Assembly (NCBI GenBank): GCA_937922235.1
Contig: CAKZVC010000008.1
Coordinates: 1-64,000, forward strand
Source of the DNA: an uncultured Acidimicrobiales bacterium
GTDB taxonomy: Bacteria > Actinomycetota > Acidimicrobiia > Acidimicrobiales > SHLQ01
Length of the DNA stretch: 64,000 bases
Reading direction: 5' to 3'
The position numbers were made by a program, and so were the translations under genes. Below are positions 7,981 to 18,060 of this stretch, one piece after another. Below the pieces are notes generated by a model. It ran no database searches. It saw nothing but the letters and a program-made list of their open reading frames with translations, and was not told the origin of the DNA. How positions within the stretch are numbered: the first letter of the stretch is position 1; each line of letters begins with the position of its first letter.

Positions 7981-8400
7981 CTACTCCTCCTCGTCGGAGG
8001 CTTCCGGATTCCCCGGGCGGGCTCGATCTGCGGCGAGCAGCTCTTCGATTCGGTTGGCCTCTCGTAGCTGTGCGTCTGGTTCAAAGCTCAGCGGAGGCGT
8101 CCGACGAAGTGTGGTCTGACGCCCGATCGCACCCTGCAGACGTTTGCGGTGTTCTTCAAACACCGCAACGAGCGCTTGTTCATCGTCGGCGTCACCAAGC
8201 GCTGCGGTAAACGACACGATTGCGCGATCGAGGCTGCGGTCGGTCTTGACATGAGTGACACTCACCCAATCGAGACGTTCATCGTCGATGCGGGTGAGTT
8301 CCTCAGAGATGATCTCGCGAAGCAGCTCGTTCAAACGCGAGCTTCGCTGAGCTCCCGGATCGCGGCGATTGCCTTGCACATGACGACGACGTGAACTCAT
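7981..8400 (-). CDS. rbfA: 30S ribosome-binding factor A
   Basis: RbfA is a KH-fold factor that matures the 16S 5' end and the 30S subunit, notably in the cold. The 139 residues include RLNELLREIISEELTRIDDER near the N-terminus and the KH-like helix ending in GRQTTLRRTPPLSFEPD. Both are typical. It lies between the DUF503 gene (10 bp upstream) and truB (2 bp downstream), the standard order. Confidence 0.95.
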   Translation of the reverse strand: MSSRRRHVQGNRRDPGAQRSSRLNELLREIISEELTRIDDERLDWVSVTHVKTDRSLDRAIVSFTAALGDADDEQALVAVFEEHRKRLQGAIGRQTTLRRTPPLSFEPDAQLREANRIEELLAADRARPGNPEASDEEE

Positions 8401-8410
8401 GACTCAGCAC

Positions 8411-8701
8411 TCATCCTTCTAGTTCCATCCAGGTTCGATCGGCAGCCACAACCTCGAGGTCGGGTCGGCTCCAGACAAGCCGCTCGGCTTCGTCCATGAT
8501 CTCGGTTGCTTGACGAGGCGTACCGGACACCACAACTACCCCGAGCCGTGCGCTCTGCAGCACATCGTTGTCGGCAACTTCAGACACGCTGACGCCAAGC
8601 TTCGGGAGACGATCGATGATCGGACGGACCATCGATCGCTTCTCCTTCAGCGTCTGTACCTGCGGAAATCGCAGACGTAGATCGAGGGCAAGCACATGCA
8701 T
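8411..8701 (-). CDS. ylxP: DUF503 family protein (YlxP)
   Basis: This 96-residue protein matches the YlxP/DUF503 pattern: an opening beta strand, then TLKEKRSMVRPIIDRL, VSVSEVADNDVLQSARLG and a closing VVAADR segment. Its biochemical role is not firmly established; the gene almost always sits between infB and rbfA, implying a ribosome or translation link. It begins 8 bp after infB and ends 10 bp before rbfA. Confidence 0.9.
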   Translation of the reverse strand: MHVLALDLRLRFPQVQTLKEKRSMVRPIIDRLPKLGVSVSEVADNDVLQSARLGVVVVSGTPRQATEIMDEAERLVWSRPDLEVVAADRTWMELEG

Positions 8702-8709
8702 GCTTCGAA

Positions 8710-11526
8710 CTAGCCCGTGATCGTGCGAGCGATCTCTCGTTCTTCGTAGGTCTCGATGATGTCGCCATCACGGAGGTCCTGGAAGTCCGACAAGCCAATG
8801 CCGCATTCGTAGCCGGCAGCAACTTCCTTGGCGTCGTCCTTAAAGCGGCGAAGCGATTTGATCTCGCCCTTCCACAGGATGTTGCCTTCGCGGATGAAGC
8901 GGACCTTGGAGCCTCGGGTGATGACACCGTTGAGCACGTAGCAACCAGCGATCTTGCCGATCTTTGGCACTCCGAAGATCTCGCGAACTTCGGCGTCGCC
9001 GGTGACGACCTCTTCGTACTCGGGTGCGAGCATGCCGATCATTGCTGACTCGACTTCTTCGAGGAGCTTGTAGATGATCTCGTACGTACGGATCTCTACA
9101 CCCTCAGCGTCAGCGCTGGCACGGGCCTTGCGGTCCGGGCGAACGTTGAAGCCAATGATCGTGGCGTTCGATGCCGACGCAAGTGCGATGTCGTTGTCGG
9201 TGATTCCACCAACACCACGGTGCACGAACGTTGGCTTGACCTCTGGCGTCTCGAGCTTGCGAAGCGAGTCGGTGACTGCTTCGAGCGAGCCGTTGACGTC
9301 GGCCTTGATGATCAGGTTCAGGTTCGCAGCTTCGCCACGCTGAATCTGTTCGAAGATGTCTTCGAGACGAGCGCCGCCGCTGGTTGCCGAAGCATCGCGA
9401 CCAAGGCTCGACTGACGATGCCAGTGCTCACGAGTGTCGGCGACCTTGGAGGCAACCTTCTCGCTCGGCGCAATGTTGAACTCGTTGCCGGCTTCGGCAA
9501 CGTCGCTCAGACCAAGCACCTGGACTGGTGTCGATGGGCCAGCGGTCTTGACGCTTTCGCCCTTGTCGTTGATAAGAGCACGGATGCGACCCCACGCTGC
9601 GCCGGAGACCATCGGGTCGCCGACCTTGAGCGTGCCCTCCTGCACAAGGACCGTGGCAACGGGGCCACGACCAATGTCGAGGTTGGCTTCGAGGACAACA
9701 CCGGTTGCACGATCGTCAGGGTTCGCACGGAGATCTTCGATCTCGGCGACCAAGATGATGTGGTCGAGGAGCTCATCGATGCCGATGTTCTGAAGCGCCG
9801 AAATCTCTTGGGTGATCGTGTCGCCGCCGTACGCCTCAGGGATGAGGTCGTGCTCGGAAAGCTGCGTGAGCACTCGAGCTGGGTTGGCGTTCTCGCGGTC
9901 GATCTTGTTGATCGCCACGATGATTGGGACATCGGCTGCCTTGGCGTGGTTTAGCGCTTCGATCGTCTGCGGCATCATTCCGTCGTCAGCTGCAACAACA
10001 AGCACGACAATGTCGGTTGCCTTTGCACCGCGGGAACGCATGGCGGTGAACGCCTCGTGACCCGGGGTATCGATGAACGTCAGCGTGTGATCGTTGCGAA
10101 CCGTCTGGTACGCCCCAATGTGCTGGGTGATACCGCCGGCTTCGCCATCGATGACGTTTGCCTTGCGGATCTGGTCGAGCAGCTTGGTCTTACCGTGATC
10201 GACGTGACCCATGATCGTGATGACCGGTGGGCGAATCGGCGTGTCGTCGTCGCTCTCCTCATCATCAGCGTCTTCGATGCCGAGCATCTTGCGGAGCTCA
10301 ACTTCTTGCTCTTCACCAGGATCGACGAGCTTGATGTCAGCGCCGAGCTCGTCAGCAAACTTGTTAATGAGCTCATCGCTAAGGGATTGGGTGGCCGTAA
10401 CCATCTCGCCCTGCTGCATCATGAACTTCACAACATCAGCAACCGTACGGTTGAACTTTGGACCGAGATCGAGCGGAGTGATTGCGCGTTCAATGACAAC
10501 AGTGCCGGTTGGGACTGGAGCGTCTTCGGAGCTGTAGCTCGGAACGTTCATTGGCTGAAGTTCTTCGCGGTTGCGACGACGCTTTCCGCGACGCTTTGGT
10601 GGGCGACGTCCGGCTGGACCGCCGGGACGACCGCCTCCACCGGGACGACCTCCGCCTCCACCAGGAGGACCACCAGCACCAGGAACAGTGCGCGGGCCGC
10701 CACCAGGACGGTTGCCGCCGCCGCTTCGAGGAGGACCACCGCTGTAGCCACCAGGGCGCGCTCCACCAGGACCACCGGTTGGTCCGCCGCGGCGAACACC
10801 CGGAGGTGGCGGGATTGGCTTACCGGACTGCGAACGAGGCGGTCCAGGAGGTGGTGGGATTGGCTTACCGGACTGCGAACGAGGACCCGCAGGTGGGGTT
10901 CCCGGAGGTGGACCACCAGCAGGAGGTCCGTCCTTCTTTGGATCACTGCCGATCGATGGCGCGGGAGGCGCAGCCTCGGCAGTAGGCGCCTCGTCGGGCT
11001 TCGGAGCAGGCTTCGGCGTTGCCGTTGGCGGCGGCGGAACCGGGCCATCGGCAACCGGGCGGCGCTCACGCTTGGACGACACGGGGCCCTTTGGCATCTC
11101 CATGTCGCTATCGAGCTCGACCGCAGGAGCCTCGGCAACCACTGGCTCCGGGGCTTCGACTGGCTCCTCAACCGACGCTGGGGCTTCGACCTCAGCTGGA
11201 GCTTCGACCGGAGCAGGTGGCTCCTCAGCTACCGGCTCGGCCTTCTTTGCAGCTGCCTTCTTCTTGGCAGGCGGCTTCTTGGAGGAGACGGGTGCAGGCT
11301 TTTCAGCCTTCACTTCCTCTTCCTTCGGCTTCTCCTCTTCGGGAGCTACCTCACGGATGAGTCCTTCACGGTCGGCCTTACGGCGGACACGGTCAGCCTG
11401 GGCATCGACGATGCTCGACGAGTGGCTCTTTGCCCCGATCCCGAGCGCGTCACAGAGTTCCAGGGTCTCAGCGTTGCTGAGCCCCAATTCTCGTGCGAGT
11501 TCGTAGACGCGAATCTTTGCTGCCAA
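8710..11526 (-). CDS. infB: Translation initiation factor IF-2
   Basis: IF-2 is the GTPase that brings initiator tRNA to the 30S subunit. The GTPase domain shows [16 protein letters not shown] and NKID in order, followed by domains II-IV. I place the start at the TTG at 11526 ([16 protein letters not shown]), which matches the conserved IF2 N-terminus; an in-frame GTG at 11562 lacks similarity. The first 330 residues are a Pro/Gly/Ala/Glu-rich extension. A recent internal duplication there doubles [13 protein letters not shown] (DNA about 10800-10890). No ylxR gene lies between nusA and infB, unlike many actinobacteria. Confidence 0.96.
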   Translation of the reverse strand: MAAKIRVYELARELGLSNAETLELCDALGIGAKSHSSSIVDAQADRVRRKADREGLIREVAPEEEKPKEEEVKAEKPAPVSSKKPPAKKKAAAKKAEPVAEEPPAPVEAPAEVEAPASVEEPVEAPEPVVAEAPAVELDSDMEMPKGPVSSKRERRPVADGPVPPPPTATPKPAPKPDEAPTAEAAPPAPSIGSDPKKDGPPAGGPPPGTPPAGPRSQSGKPIPPPPGPPRSQSGKPIPPPPGVRRGGPTGGPGGARPGGYSGGPPRSGGGNRPGGGPRTVPGAGGPPGGGGGRPGGGGRPGGPAGRRPPKRRGKRRRNREELQPMNVPSYSSEDAPVPTGTVVIERAITPLDLGPKFNRTVADVVKFMMQQGEMVTATQSLSDELINKFADELGADIKLVDPGEEQEVELRKMLGIEDADDEESDDDTPIRPPVITIMGHVDHGKTKLLDQIRKANVIDGEAGGITQHIGAYQTVRNDHTLTFIDTPGHEAFTAMRSRGAKATDIVVLVVAADDGMMPQTIEALNHAKAADVPIIVAINKIDRENANPARVLTQLSEHDLIPEAYGGDTITQEISALQNIGIDELLDHIILVAEIEDLRANPDDRATGVVLEANLDIGRGPVATVLVQEGTLKVGDPMVSGAAWGRIRALINDKGESVKTAGPSTPVQVLGLSDVAEAGNEFNIAPSEKVASKVADTREHWHRQSSLGRDASATSGGARLEDIFEQIQRGEAANLNLIIKADVNGSLEAVTDSLRKLETPEVKPTFVHRGVGGITDNDIALASASNATIIGFNVRPDRKARASADAEGVEIRTYEIIYKLLEEVESAMIGMLAPEYEEVVTGDAEVREIFGVPKIGKIAGCYVLNGVITRGSKVRFIREGNILWKGEIKSLRRFKDDAKEVAAGYECGIGLSDFQDLRDGDIIETYEEREIARTITG

Positions 11527-11588
11527 TGGGTTCTTTCGTTGTGGAGTTGCGAGACCACACACAGTGTGATCAGCACAACAGCTTATGC

Positions 11589-12767
11589 CTATTCTTCTTC
11601 AGAGGCGCTATCTGCAGCGTTAGCTTCGTCACCCGCATCGGCCTCAGCCAGGGGTTCCTCGTCATCAACTGCTTCTGTCCAGTCCTCAGCTGACATGGCG
11701 TCGCCGCCGTCTGCTGGCTTCCAAACCTGTTCGCCGGATTCTGGGTCGACGACCCATTCACCTTCCGCCCAATCGACATCGCCGTAGGCTTCTTCTTGCG
11801 CGAGCTGTGATTCGCTCTTGATGTCGACGCGCCAGCCGGTGAGGCGGGCGGCGAGACGAGCGTTCTGGCCTTCCTTGCCAATCGCCAGCGACAGCTGGAA
11901 ATCGGGAACGATGACCTCGGCGGTGCCGGTTTCTTCGATGATACGAACTTCCTTCACCTTTGCCGGTGAAAGCGCCTTCATGACGAAGTCAGGAAGGTCG
12001 TCGGAGAAGGGAACGATGTCGATCTTCTCGCCACGGAGTTCGGTTACGACCTGGCGAACACGAGCGCCACGTGCACCAACGCATGCGCCGACCGGATCGA
12101 CATTGGAGTCGTTCGAGTAGACGGCGATCTTGGTGCGGTGTCCCGGTTCGCGTGCACATGCACGGATTTCGACGATGCCGTCGGCGATCTCGGGAACTTC
12201 GAGCTCAAACAAGCGACGAACCAAACCGGGGTGGGTACGGCTGACGACGATCTGCGGGCCCTTTGCGGTCTTGCGAACCTCGACGATGTAGGCCTTGAGG
12301 CGTGCGTTTGGCTCGGGGCGCTCGAACATGACCTGCTCCGACTGCGGAAGCAACGCCTCAACACGACCGAGGTCGAGGAGGGTGTAGCGAGCGTCGGTCT
12401 GCTGGATCATGCCGGTGACGATGTCGCCTTCGCGGCCTGCGTACTCTTCGTACTTGAGCTCGCGCTCAGCTTCACGAATGCGCTGCGTCATTACCTGACG
12501 AGCCGTCTGGGCCGCGATACGGCCGAAGTTCTCAGGGGTTACGTCGTACTCTTCACCGATTGGGTTGTAGTCCTCGTCGGTTTCCTGGGCCATGACACGG
12601 ATGTCCATGGACTCAGGGTCGATGGTGACCCACGCATAGTCTTCGGCGTCGGGCATCCGCTTGTAGGCCGACTCGAGGGCGTCGGCGAGGGCTGCGAACA
12701 GCGCGTCGACAGAGATTCCCTTGTCACGTGCGAGCGCTTGGAGAGCTTCGAGCATCTCGGCATTCAT
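11589..12767 (-). CDS. nusA: Transcription termination/antitermination factor NusA
   Basis: NusA binds RNA polymerase and modulates pausing, termination and rRNA antitermination. The 392 residues contain the N-terminal RNAP-binding domain, S1 (about 125-195), KH1 (GACVGARGARVRQV) and KH2 (LAIGKEGQNARLAARLTGW). An acidic tail of about 50 residues follows KH2, without the C-terminal repeats of enterobacterial NusA. Its start overlaps the rimP stop by 4 bp, so the two are coupled. Confidence 0.97.
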   Translation of the reverse strand: MNAEMLEALQALARDKGISVDALFAALADALESAYKRMPDAEDYAWVTIDPESMDIRVMAQETDEDYNPIGEEYDVTPENFGRIAAQTARQVMTQRIREAERELKYEEYAGREGDIVTGMIQQTDARYTLLDLGRVEALLPQSEQVMFERPEPNARLKAYIVEVRKTAKGPQIVVSRTHPGLVRRLFELEVPEIADGIVEIRACAREPGHRTKIAVYSNDSNVDPVGACVGARGARVRQVVTELRGEKIDIVPFSDDLPDFVMKALSPAKVKEVRIIEETGTAEVIVPDFQLSLAIGKEGQNARLAARLTGWRVDIKSESQLAQEEAYGDVDWAEGEWVVDPESGEQVWKPADGGDAMSAEDWTEAVDDEEPLAEADAGDEANAADSASEEE

Positions 12768-13336
12768 GCTGGCTGGCCTTTCTTGGTGTTCTTCTTTGCG
12801 TTCTGGGGGTTCTTGCCGCCCTTTTTGGGCGTTGGTCCCCAGTCAAAGATCGTTCGAGCACTGCGGATCTCGCCGTAGCGAAGTGTGCGTGTCTCGGTTT
12901 CGTTCTCGATGGTGATTCCGTACTCGTCGGCGCTCGTGAGTTCACCGTCTACTCGGCGTTCGCCAGGAACGTCGGGCATGGTTTTGACGGTGATCTGTTC
13001 ACCGACCGAGCGGCGGAAGTGGTCGGGCTTCTTGAGGGGACGTTCGACACCTGGGCTGGTGACTTCCATGGTGAAGCGTCCGGGAATTGGGTCTTCGGCA
13101 TCGATCATGCGCGACACGGCCTTGGTAACTTCGACCAGCGTTTGGCTGTTGAGGCCGCCGGGTTCGTCAACGATGACCTTGAGCACGCCATTGTTCATAT
13201 CGACGTCGACAAGTTCGCAGTGGAAATCGTCGGCGATTGGCTCGATTAGCGCGGTGACCTTGGTGACGAGAGCGCTCGGCGCCGCGCCCAACTTGTGCTG
13301 GTCGCCCGATTCGGTCTTGTTCTTGTTACTGCTCAT
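12764..13336 (-). CDS. rimP: Ribosome maturation factor RimP
   Basis: RimP assists 30S maturation. The 190-residue product includes ELVDVDMNNG, LKVIVDEPGG and TSPGVERPLKKPDHF, the most conserved family segment. A lysine-rich tail ends the protein. I chose the ATG at 13336, because GGAGGTG lies 3 bases before it and a GTG six bases upstream overlaps that ribosome binding site. It opens the operon rimP-nusA-infB-ylxP-rbfA-truB-ribF; the terminator at 13438-13459 isolates it from the gene upstream. Confidence 0.95.
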   Translation of the reverse strand: MSSNKNKTESGDQHKLGAAPSALVTKVTALIEPIADDFHCELVDVDMNNGVLKVIVDEPGGLNSQTLVEVTKAVSRMIDAEDPIPGRFTMEVTSPGVERPLKKPDHFRRSVGEQITVKTMPDVPGERRVDGELTSADEYGITIENETETRTLRYGEIRSARTIFDWGPTPKKGGKNPQNAKKNTKKGQPA

Positions 13337-13437
13337 GTTCACCTCCGACCGTCATATTCACGTGCCAAAAAAATCGCTGTATTGCGTGCAAATACCCTGC
13401 TCTTCGCCGGACCAAAGTGGCCCAACAAATAGCAAAA

Positions 13438-13459
13438 GCGTGGACTCGAAAGCCCACGC
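13438..13459 (-). terminator. Intrinsic terminator upstream of the rimP operon
   Basis: On the minus strand GCGTGG...CCACGC forms a 6-bp stem with a 10-base loop, followed by TTTTGC. It ends transcription from the small membrane-protein gene (13524-14006) and marks the rimP operon as a separate unit. Confidence 0.7.
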
Positions 13460-13523
13460 TCGCGAGTGCAGGCGTAAACGGCCCGTATTTGCGTGCGATC
13501 AAACTCTAGCGGGTTCGACCCGA

Positions 13524-14006
13524 CTACGGCACTGTTTGGGAAACTGCTTTCGCGAACGACTCGTGGACGCCGCTAATGCGGACATCGCTTCCCTGCCGTT
13601 CGAGCTGTGGTTCAACCGCGTTTGCGGTCCGTTCCGCCCACAAATCGACGAGGTGAATGGCGACGGCAACGGCCAATATCGCGGCGGCGAGCAATCCGTT
13701 ACGGAACGCAACCACGACCCCGGCAGCTGTGACGATCGATGCGAGGCCTCGTCCTTTGATGTGGATGTTCTTGCGTCTCGACCACTTAGTGAAGATCTCC
13801 TCGCTCAACGGCACTCGGACAACCGGTGCCCGCCACTTGGTGAGCGACCGTCCGACCCGCAGCGGAATCGCGCCGTCGGCAGCATGACCAGTGATCGCGC
13901 AGATCGCTGGCAGACCTTGCGTAGCGATCGCCAGCGGCACGACGACCGATGCACCGTCGACGTCGTCGGGCTGACCGTGTGCGTCATCTGATGGCGATGA
14001 CGACAT
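13524..14006 (-). CDS. Small membrane protein of unknown function next to ispG
   Basis: I cannot name this 160-residue protein. Residues 1-20 are acidic and polar. A central soluble part follows with ICAITGHAAD and then KWRAPVVRVPLSEEIF, which may be a cofactor or metal site around the single cysteine, but this is speculative. One or two hydrophobic segments (about 95-125) follow, then a short tail. The start ATG lies 2 bp after the ispG stop, so the two genes are probably cotranscribed, and the terminator at 13438-13459 ends the unit. Confidence 0.65.
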   Translation of the reverse strand: MSSSPSDDAHGQPDDVDGASVVVPLAIATQGLPAICAITGHAADGAIPLRVGRSLTKWRAPVVRVPLSEEIFTKWSRRKNIHIKGRGLASIVTAAGVVVAFRNGLLAAAILAVAVAIHLVDLWAERTANAVEPQLERQGSDVRISGVHESFAKAVSQTVP

Positions 14007-14008
14007 AG

Positions 14009-15232
14009 CTAACGCTTGCGGATCAGATCGATGGCGGTCTCGGATGCGTTTGCATCTTCGCCACGCTCGTCGAGGTTGCGGGCCCGGTCTTCTTCTGCTG
14101 CTTTGCGGGCAGCACCGCGGGTTGACTCAGCACGGGCCATCGTGGCTTCCACACCTTCTTCGTGGAGGTACATCGCCCATTCGACCAGAGTGTCGACCAT
14201 CTCGTCTTCTGGCACAACAGCGACGTTCACGCCCTTGACGAAGAGGTGGCCACGTTTGTTGCCGGCGGCGATGCCGAGGTCGGCGTCTCGGGCTTCGCCC
14301 GGGCCGTTCACGACGCAGCCCATCACGGCGACCTGTAGTGGAATCTCTTTGTCTTCGAAGGCCTTCACCGCATCTTCGGCCACCTTGTAGACGTCGATCT
14401 CGGCACGGCCACAGCTTGGGCACGCAATGAGGTCGACGTTCTTTCGTTCACGCAGGCCCAGTGCTTCGAGCAGCGTTCGTCCTGCTTTGACCTCGAGCAC
14501 AGGGTCGGCGGTGAGCGAGTAGCGAATGGTGTCGCCAATGCCTTCCGCCAAGAGAGCGCCGATGCCAGCAGTGGCCTTGATGGTGCCGGCTGGAGGCGGC
14601 CCAGCTTCGGTTACTCCGAGGTGGAGCGGGTAGTCGGTGACCTCTGATAGCTGACGGTAGGCCTCGATCATGAGGGGCACGCTCGACGCCTTCACCGAGA
14701 TCTTCACCAGGTCGAAGCCGACCTCATCAAAGTAGCTGACCTCGCGCAACGCAGATTCGACCATCGCCTCGGGGGTTACGCCCTTTTCTTCGTCGTAGAG
14801 CGACGAATCGAGCGAACCACCATTAACGCCAATCCGGATCGGCACGTTGCGGTCTTTGGCTTCTTGAGCGATCGTCTTGATCTTGGTTGGGTCGGTGATG
14901 TTGCCCGGGTTCAGACGCAGACAGTGCACGCCAGCGTCGAGCGCAGCAAGGGCCATGCGGTGGCTGTTGTGCACGTCGGCGACGATCGGCACCGGCGAAC
15001 GGGGCACGATGCGAGCCAACCCTTCGGCGGCTTCGGGCTTGTTGCAGGTGCAGCGCACGATGTCGGCGCCAGCTGCGGCTAGGGCGTAGATCTGCTGCAG
15101 TGTCGCTTCATGGTCGGCCGTCTTGGTGATCGTCATCGACTGGACGGTGATGGGCGCTCCCCCACCGACCGGCACGTTGCCGACCATGATCTGCTTAGTG
15201 TCCTTGCGGGGAAATACTCCGTCGAATTGCAT
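14009..15232 (-). CDS. ispG: 4-hydroxy-3-methylbut-2-en-1-yl diphosphate synthase (flavodoxin/ferredoxin)
   Basis: IspG carries out the penultimate step of the MEP isoprenoid pathway, converting MEcPP to HMBPP with a [4Fe-4S] cluster. The cluster cysteines are visible in CPSCGR and GCVVNGPGE, and the TIM-barrel N-terminal half has VQSMTITKTAD. Length is 407 residues including a charged 45-residue tail. It follows rseP and dxr, so two MEP-pathway enzymes are linked, as in other actinobacteria. Confidence 0.97.
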   Translation of the reverse strand: MQFDGVFPRKDTKQIMVGNVPVGGGAPITVQSMTITKTADHEATLQQIYALAAAGADIVRCTCNKPEAAEGLARIVPRSPVPIVADVHNSHRMALAALDAGVHCLRLNPGNITDPTKIKTIAQEAKDRNVPIRIGVNGGSLDSSLYDEEKGVTPEAMVESALREVSYFDEVGFDLVKISVKASSVPLMIEAYRQLSEVTDYPLHLGVTEAGPPPAGTIKATAGIGALLAEGIGDTIRYSLTADPVLEVKAGRTLLEALGLRERKNVDLIACPSCGRAEIDVYKVAEDAVKAFEDKEIPLQVAVMGCVVNGPGEARDADLGIAAGNKRGHLFVKGVNVAVVPEDEMVDTLVEWAMYLHEEGVEATMARAESTRGAARKAAEEDRARNLDERGEDANASETAIDLIRKR

Positions 15233-15261
15233 GTGTCGTCGTCGTGTCCCTCGTTGGCGAA

Positions 15262-16887
15262 CTAGCTCGGAATGACTATGGGATCGATGACATCGCGCAC
15301 CATGGCGATCCCTCCGATGAGCATAAACAACATGATCACCGCGTAGGTGACCGGTAGGAGCTTTGCTGCGTCTGCGTAGTAGCGCTCGCCGCCGAACGAA
15401 CGGATTCGTTCGTACGTCGCCATCACCATGTGTCCGCCGTCGAGTGGCAGCATCGGCAATGCATTAAGGATGCCGAACGACAAGTTGATCAACAGCAGGA
15501 AGCCAACGACCTCAGCCCAGCCGGTGTCGACGAGCTGACGGGCAATGCGCACCGCGCCAATGATCGAGACGAGGCGGTTCTCGTCGACCGAGATTGGCCG
15601 GAGCTCGGTGAGGTCGGAGCCCGCAGAGATCTCGGGCTCGACGTCGGTTTCCGAGGAGAAGCCGAACAGACCGAGGACGCCTGCTCGAGTGGCAAGACGC
15701 TTTGGCATTTCGACGGCGATGAGCGACGTGGTTTCCCAAACAATCTCGGCGCTACCGGTTGCCGAGTCGAGAACTGGACGAGCCTCACGGAAGTCCTCAC
15801 GGCCAATGCCAAGGAACCCTCGGGCGGCAACCACTGGGTCTTGCTCGAGACGGTTGATCGTGATGAGTTCTGTGTGAAGCTCACGTCCATAGACGACTTC
15901 GACCTCGACCTGCCCGCCGACGAAAGGCTGAGCTGCTTCCAGGAACTCTTCGTAGGTCGTGACCGGAGTGCCGCCAACGGACCGAACCATGTCGCCGTCG
16001 TAGAGACCGGAGATGCGATCGATGGGCTTTCCATTTTCATCGAGAACGAAGATCTTCTTGCCGTCGAGGCCCGTTTCGTGCTCGCCTCTCTTGCCAAGTT
16101 GTCGAACAAACCCGGCACCCCTGTCGGTCAATACTTCGCCAAGGACGGTGGGGATCGTCTCGTCGTTGTAGTCAGATCCAAAGACCGAGTCGCCGTTGCC
16201 GTCGAGGGTTGGGCGTGCGATGACAACATCGACTTCTTGACCGCGGTTGCTCGACACAACCTCTGCGAGTTGTGTGAAGTTTGCGGTTGTGTCGCCGCCG
16301 ATCGAGACGATGCGATCGCCTTCTTCGACACCGATTGTTTCGGCGGCGCCGAATGGCACGACCTGCCCGACCTCCCACTCCGTCTCGGAGGCTTGGCCAA
16401 TGGTGAAGAGCAAGCCAAATCCGAGCACGAGTGCGATTGCGAAATGTGAGAGCGGTCCTGCAGCGATCGTGAGCATGCGCTTATGCCACGACGCTTGACG
16501 GTAGGTGCGTGGCTCATCCTCGGGGTCGACGTCTTCGAGGTTGTTCATACCGACGATGCGAACGTACGCACCGGCAGGGATTGCTTTGAGTCCGTAGGTG
16601 ACTTCGCCACGTTTGAACGCGAAGACTCGTGGTCCGAATCCAATGAAGTACTCGGTGACCTTCATGCCCGACCACTTCGCCACGCTGTAGTGGCCGAACT
16701 CGTGGATCATCAAGAAGATGACGAAAGCCCCGACGATGACGAGCAGCTGCCATCCGCCGATGAACGCGAGGAAGCCAAGAAGGGCAAAAAGCCCGACCAT
16801 TCGCGGGGCATTGAATCCGAGTTCTTCTTCGGGTTCGACCGGGGCGCGCAACGCTGCCTCGATGGGGCGATCTTGGAGGTCAGTCAT
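15262..16887 (-). CDS. rseP: Site-2 intramembrane zinc protease (RseP/RIP family)
   Basis: RIP-type S2P proteases cleave anti-sigma factors or signal-peptide remnants within the membrane. The zinc site HEFGH is inside the first membrane segment, and the second catalytic motif LPLDGGH lies in the C-terminal membrane core. Between them are two PDZ-like regions (about 170-330). The 541-residue length is above the 400-450 usual, mostly from an enlarged periplasmic region. It lies 3 bp downstream of dxr and 29 bp upstream of ispG, the standard dxr-rseP-ispG order. Confidence 0.95.
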   Translation of the reverse strand: MTDLQDRPIEAALRAPVEPEEELGFNAPRMVGLFALLGFLAFIGGWQLLVIVGAFVIFLMIHEFGHYSVAKWSGMKVTEYFIGFGPRVFAFKRGEVTYGLKAIPAGAYVRIVGMNNLEDVDPEDEPRTYRQASWHKRMLTIAAGPLSHFAIALVLGFGLLFTIGQASETEWEVGQVVPFGAAETIGVEEGDRIVSIGGDTTANFTQLAEVVSSNRGQEVDVVIARPTLDGNGDSVFGSDYNDETIPTVLGEVLTDRGAGFVRQLGKRGEHETGLDGKKIFVLDENGKPIDRISGLYDGDMVRSVGGTPVTTYEEFLEAAQPFVGGQVEVEVVYGRELHTELITINRLEQDPVVAARGFLGIGREDFREARPVLDSATGSAEIVWETTSLIAVEMPKRLATRAGVLGLFGFSSETDVEPEISAGSDLTELRPISVDENRLVSIIGAVRIARQLVDTGWAEVVGFLLLINLSFGILNALPMLPLDGGHMVMATYERIRSFGGERYYADAAKLLPVTYAVIMLFMLIGGIAMVRDVIDPIVIPS

Positions 16888-16890
16888 TCG

Positions 16891-18060
16891 TTATAGGTTC
16901 CCACGGATATGTGTCCAGGTGGCTTCGCGTGCCCGGTTGTCGGCGTCGAGTACGGCCTCGAGTGAGTCAGCGGGCGCACCGTCGTGCTGTAGAAGCAACG
17001 CATGGTTTACATCGGCTATTCCGGTCCACGGAATAAGCCCCTCAAGAAATGCTTCAACGGCTACTTCGTTGGCTGCACTTAGCCACGCAGGTGCAGTGCC
17101 GCCTTGGCGCCCGGCTTCGAACGCAAGGTCGAGGCATGGGAACGCGTCTCGGTCTGGTGGTTCGAACTCGAGTGTCATGGCTTGTGACCAATCCATCTCG
17201 CCGTACGGCACATCGAACCGTTCGGGATAGGTGAGCGCATAGGCCATGCACAGCCGCATGTCGGGCTGGGATAGCTGGGCAATGGTCGAGCCGTCGGTGT
17301 ACGCCACCATCGAGTGCACGATCGACTGGGGATGCACCACCACATCGATGTTGTCGTACGGAGTTCCGTAGAGCTCGTGGGCTTCGATGACCTCGAGTCC
17401 CTTGTTCATGAGCGTCGACGAATCGATGGTGATTTTCGGACCCATCGACCACGTCGGATGCGCCAGGGCGTTCTCGACGGTGACGCTTGCCAAGTCAGCT
17501 TTGCTGCGACCCCGGAACGGTCCACCCGACGCCGTGAGCACGAGGCGGTCAACGCCCTGGCCGTCTTCGGTGGCACGGAGGCATTGGTGGAGCGCGCAGT
17601 GCTCGGAGTCAACGGGGAGGAGCTCGGCTCCTGGCGTTAGACGAGCCTTCTGCACGATTGGGCCGGCGGCGATAAGCGATTCTTTGTTCGCGAGGCCGAG
17701 GCGCTTGCCGTGTTCGAGGGCTGACAGCGTCACGGCCAGGCCTGCGAAACCCACGACGCCGTTGATGGTGACGTCGGCAGTCGAGCTTGCAGCGCGCAAG
17801 CCCTCGTCACCCGTCAGGATCTCGGGCGGAGATGCCAGGTTGAGCCCAGCGATCGCCGCTTGCGCATCGGCGACTCGATCGACGTTGGTAACGACGACGA
17901 CCTCGGGCTCGAACTCGGCGACCTGTTCGACAAGGACCTCAACGGACGATCCAACACCAAGCGCCTGCACATCAAAGCGCCCGTCCGATGACCGCACAAT
18001 GTCGAGGGTCTGCGTACCAATAGACCCCGTCGAACCCATCACCGAAACAGAAGTAGCCAC
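16891..18060 (-). CDS. dxr: 1-deoxy-D-xylulose 5-phosphate reductoisomerase
   Basis: DXR makes MEP from DXP with NADPH, the first committed step of the MEP pathway. The N-terminal NADPH motif GSTGSIGTQTL is followed by GLANKESLIAAG and LPVDSEHCALHQCL, then LTASGGPFRG, all typical. I place the start at GTG 18060, giving the usual MATSVSVMGSTGSIG; an in-frame TTG at 18084 would add eight residues and sits in GGGGAGGGG that looks like the ribosome binding region. The upstream 550 bp is filled with repeats, so the promoter must lie inside or among them. Confidence 0.96.
   Translation of the reverse strand: MATSVSVMGSTGSIGTQTLDIVRSSDGRFDVQALGVGSSVEVLVEQVAEFEPEVVVVTNVDRVADAQAAIAGLNLASPPEILTGDEGLRAASSTADVTINGVVGFAGLAVTLSALEHGKRLGLANKESLIAAGPIVQKARLTPGAELLPVDSEHCALHQCLRATEDGQGVDRLVLTASGGPFRGRSKADLASVTVENALAHPTWSMGPKITIDSSTLMNKGLEVIEAHELYGTPYDNIDVVVHPQSIVHSMVAYTDGSTIAQLSQPDMRLCMAYALTYPERFDVPYGEMDWSQAMTLEFEPPDRDAFPCLDLAFEAGRQGGTAPAWLSAANEVAVEAFLEGLIPWTGIADVNHALLLQHDGAPADSLEAVLDADNRAREATWTHIRGNL

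Noticed and set aside
10057-11787. Long open plus-strand frame (576 codons) opposite infB
   Set aside because: Antisense shadow of the Pro/Gly/Ala-rich IF2 extension; product is Arg/Trp/Thr-rich low complexity with no motif.
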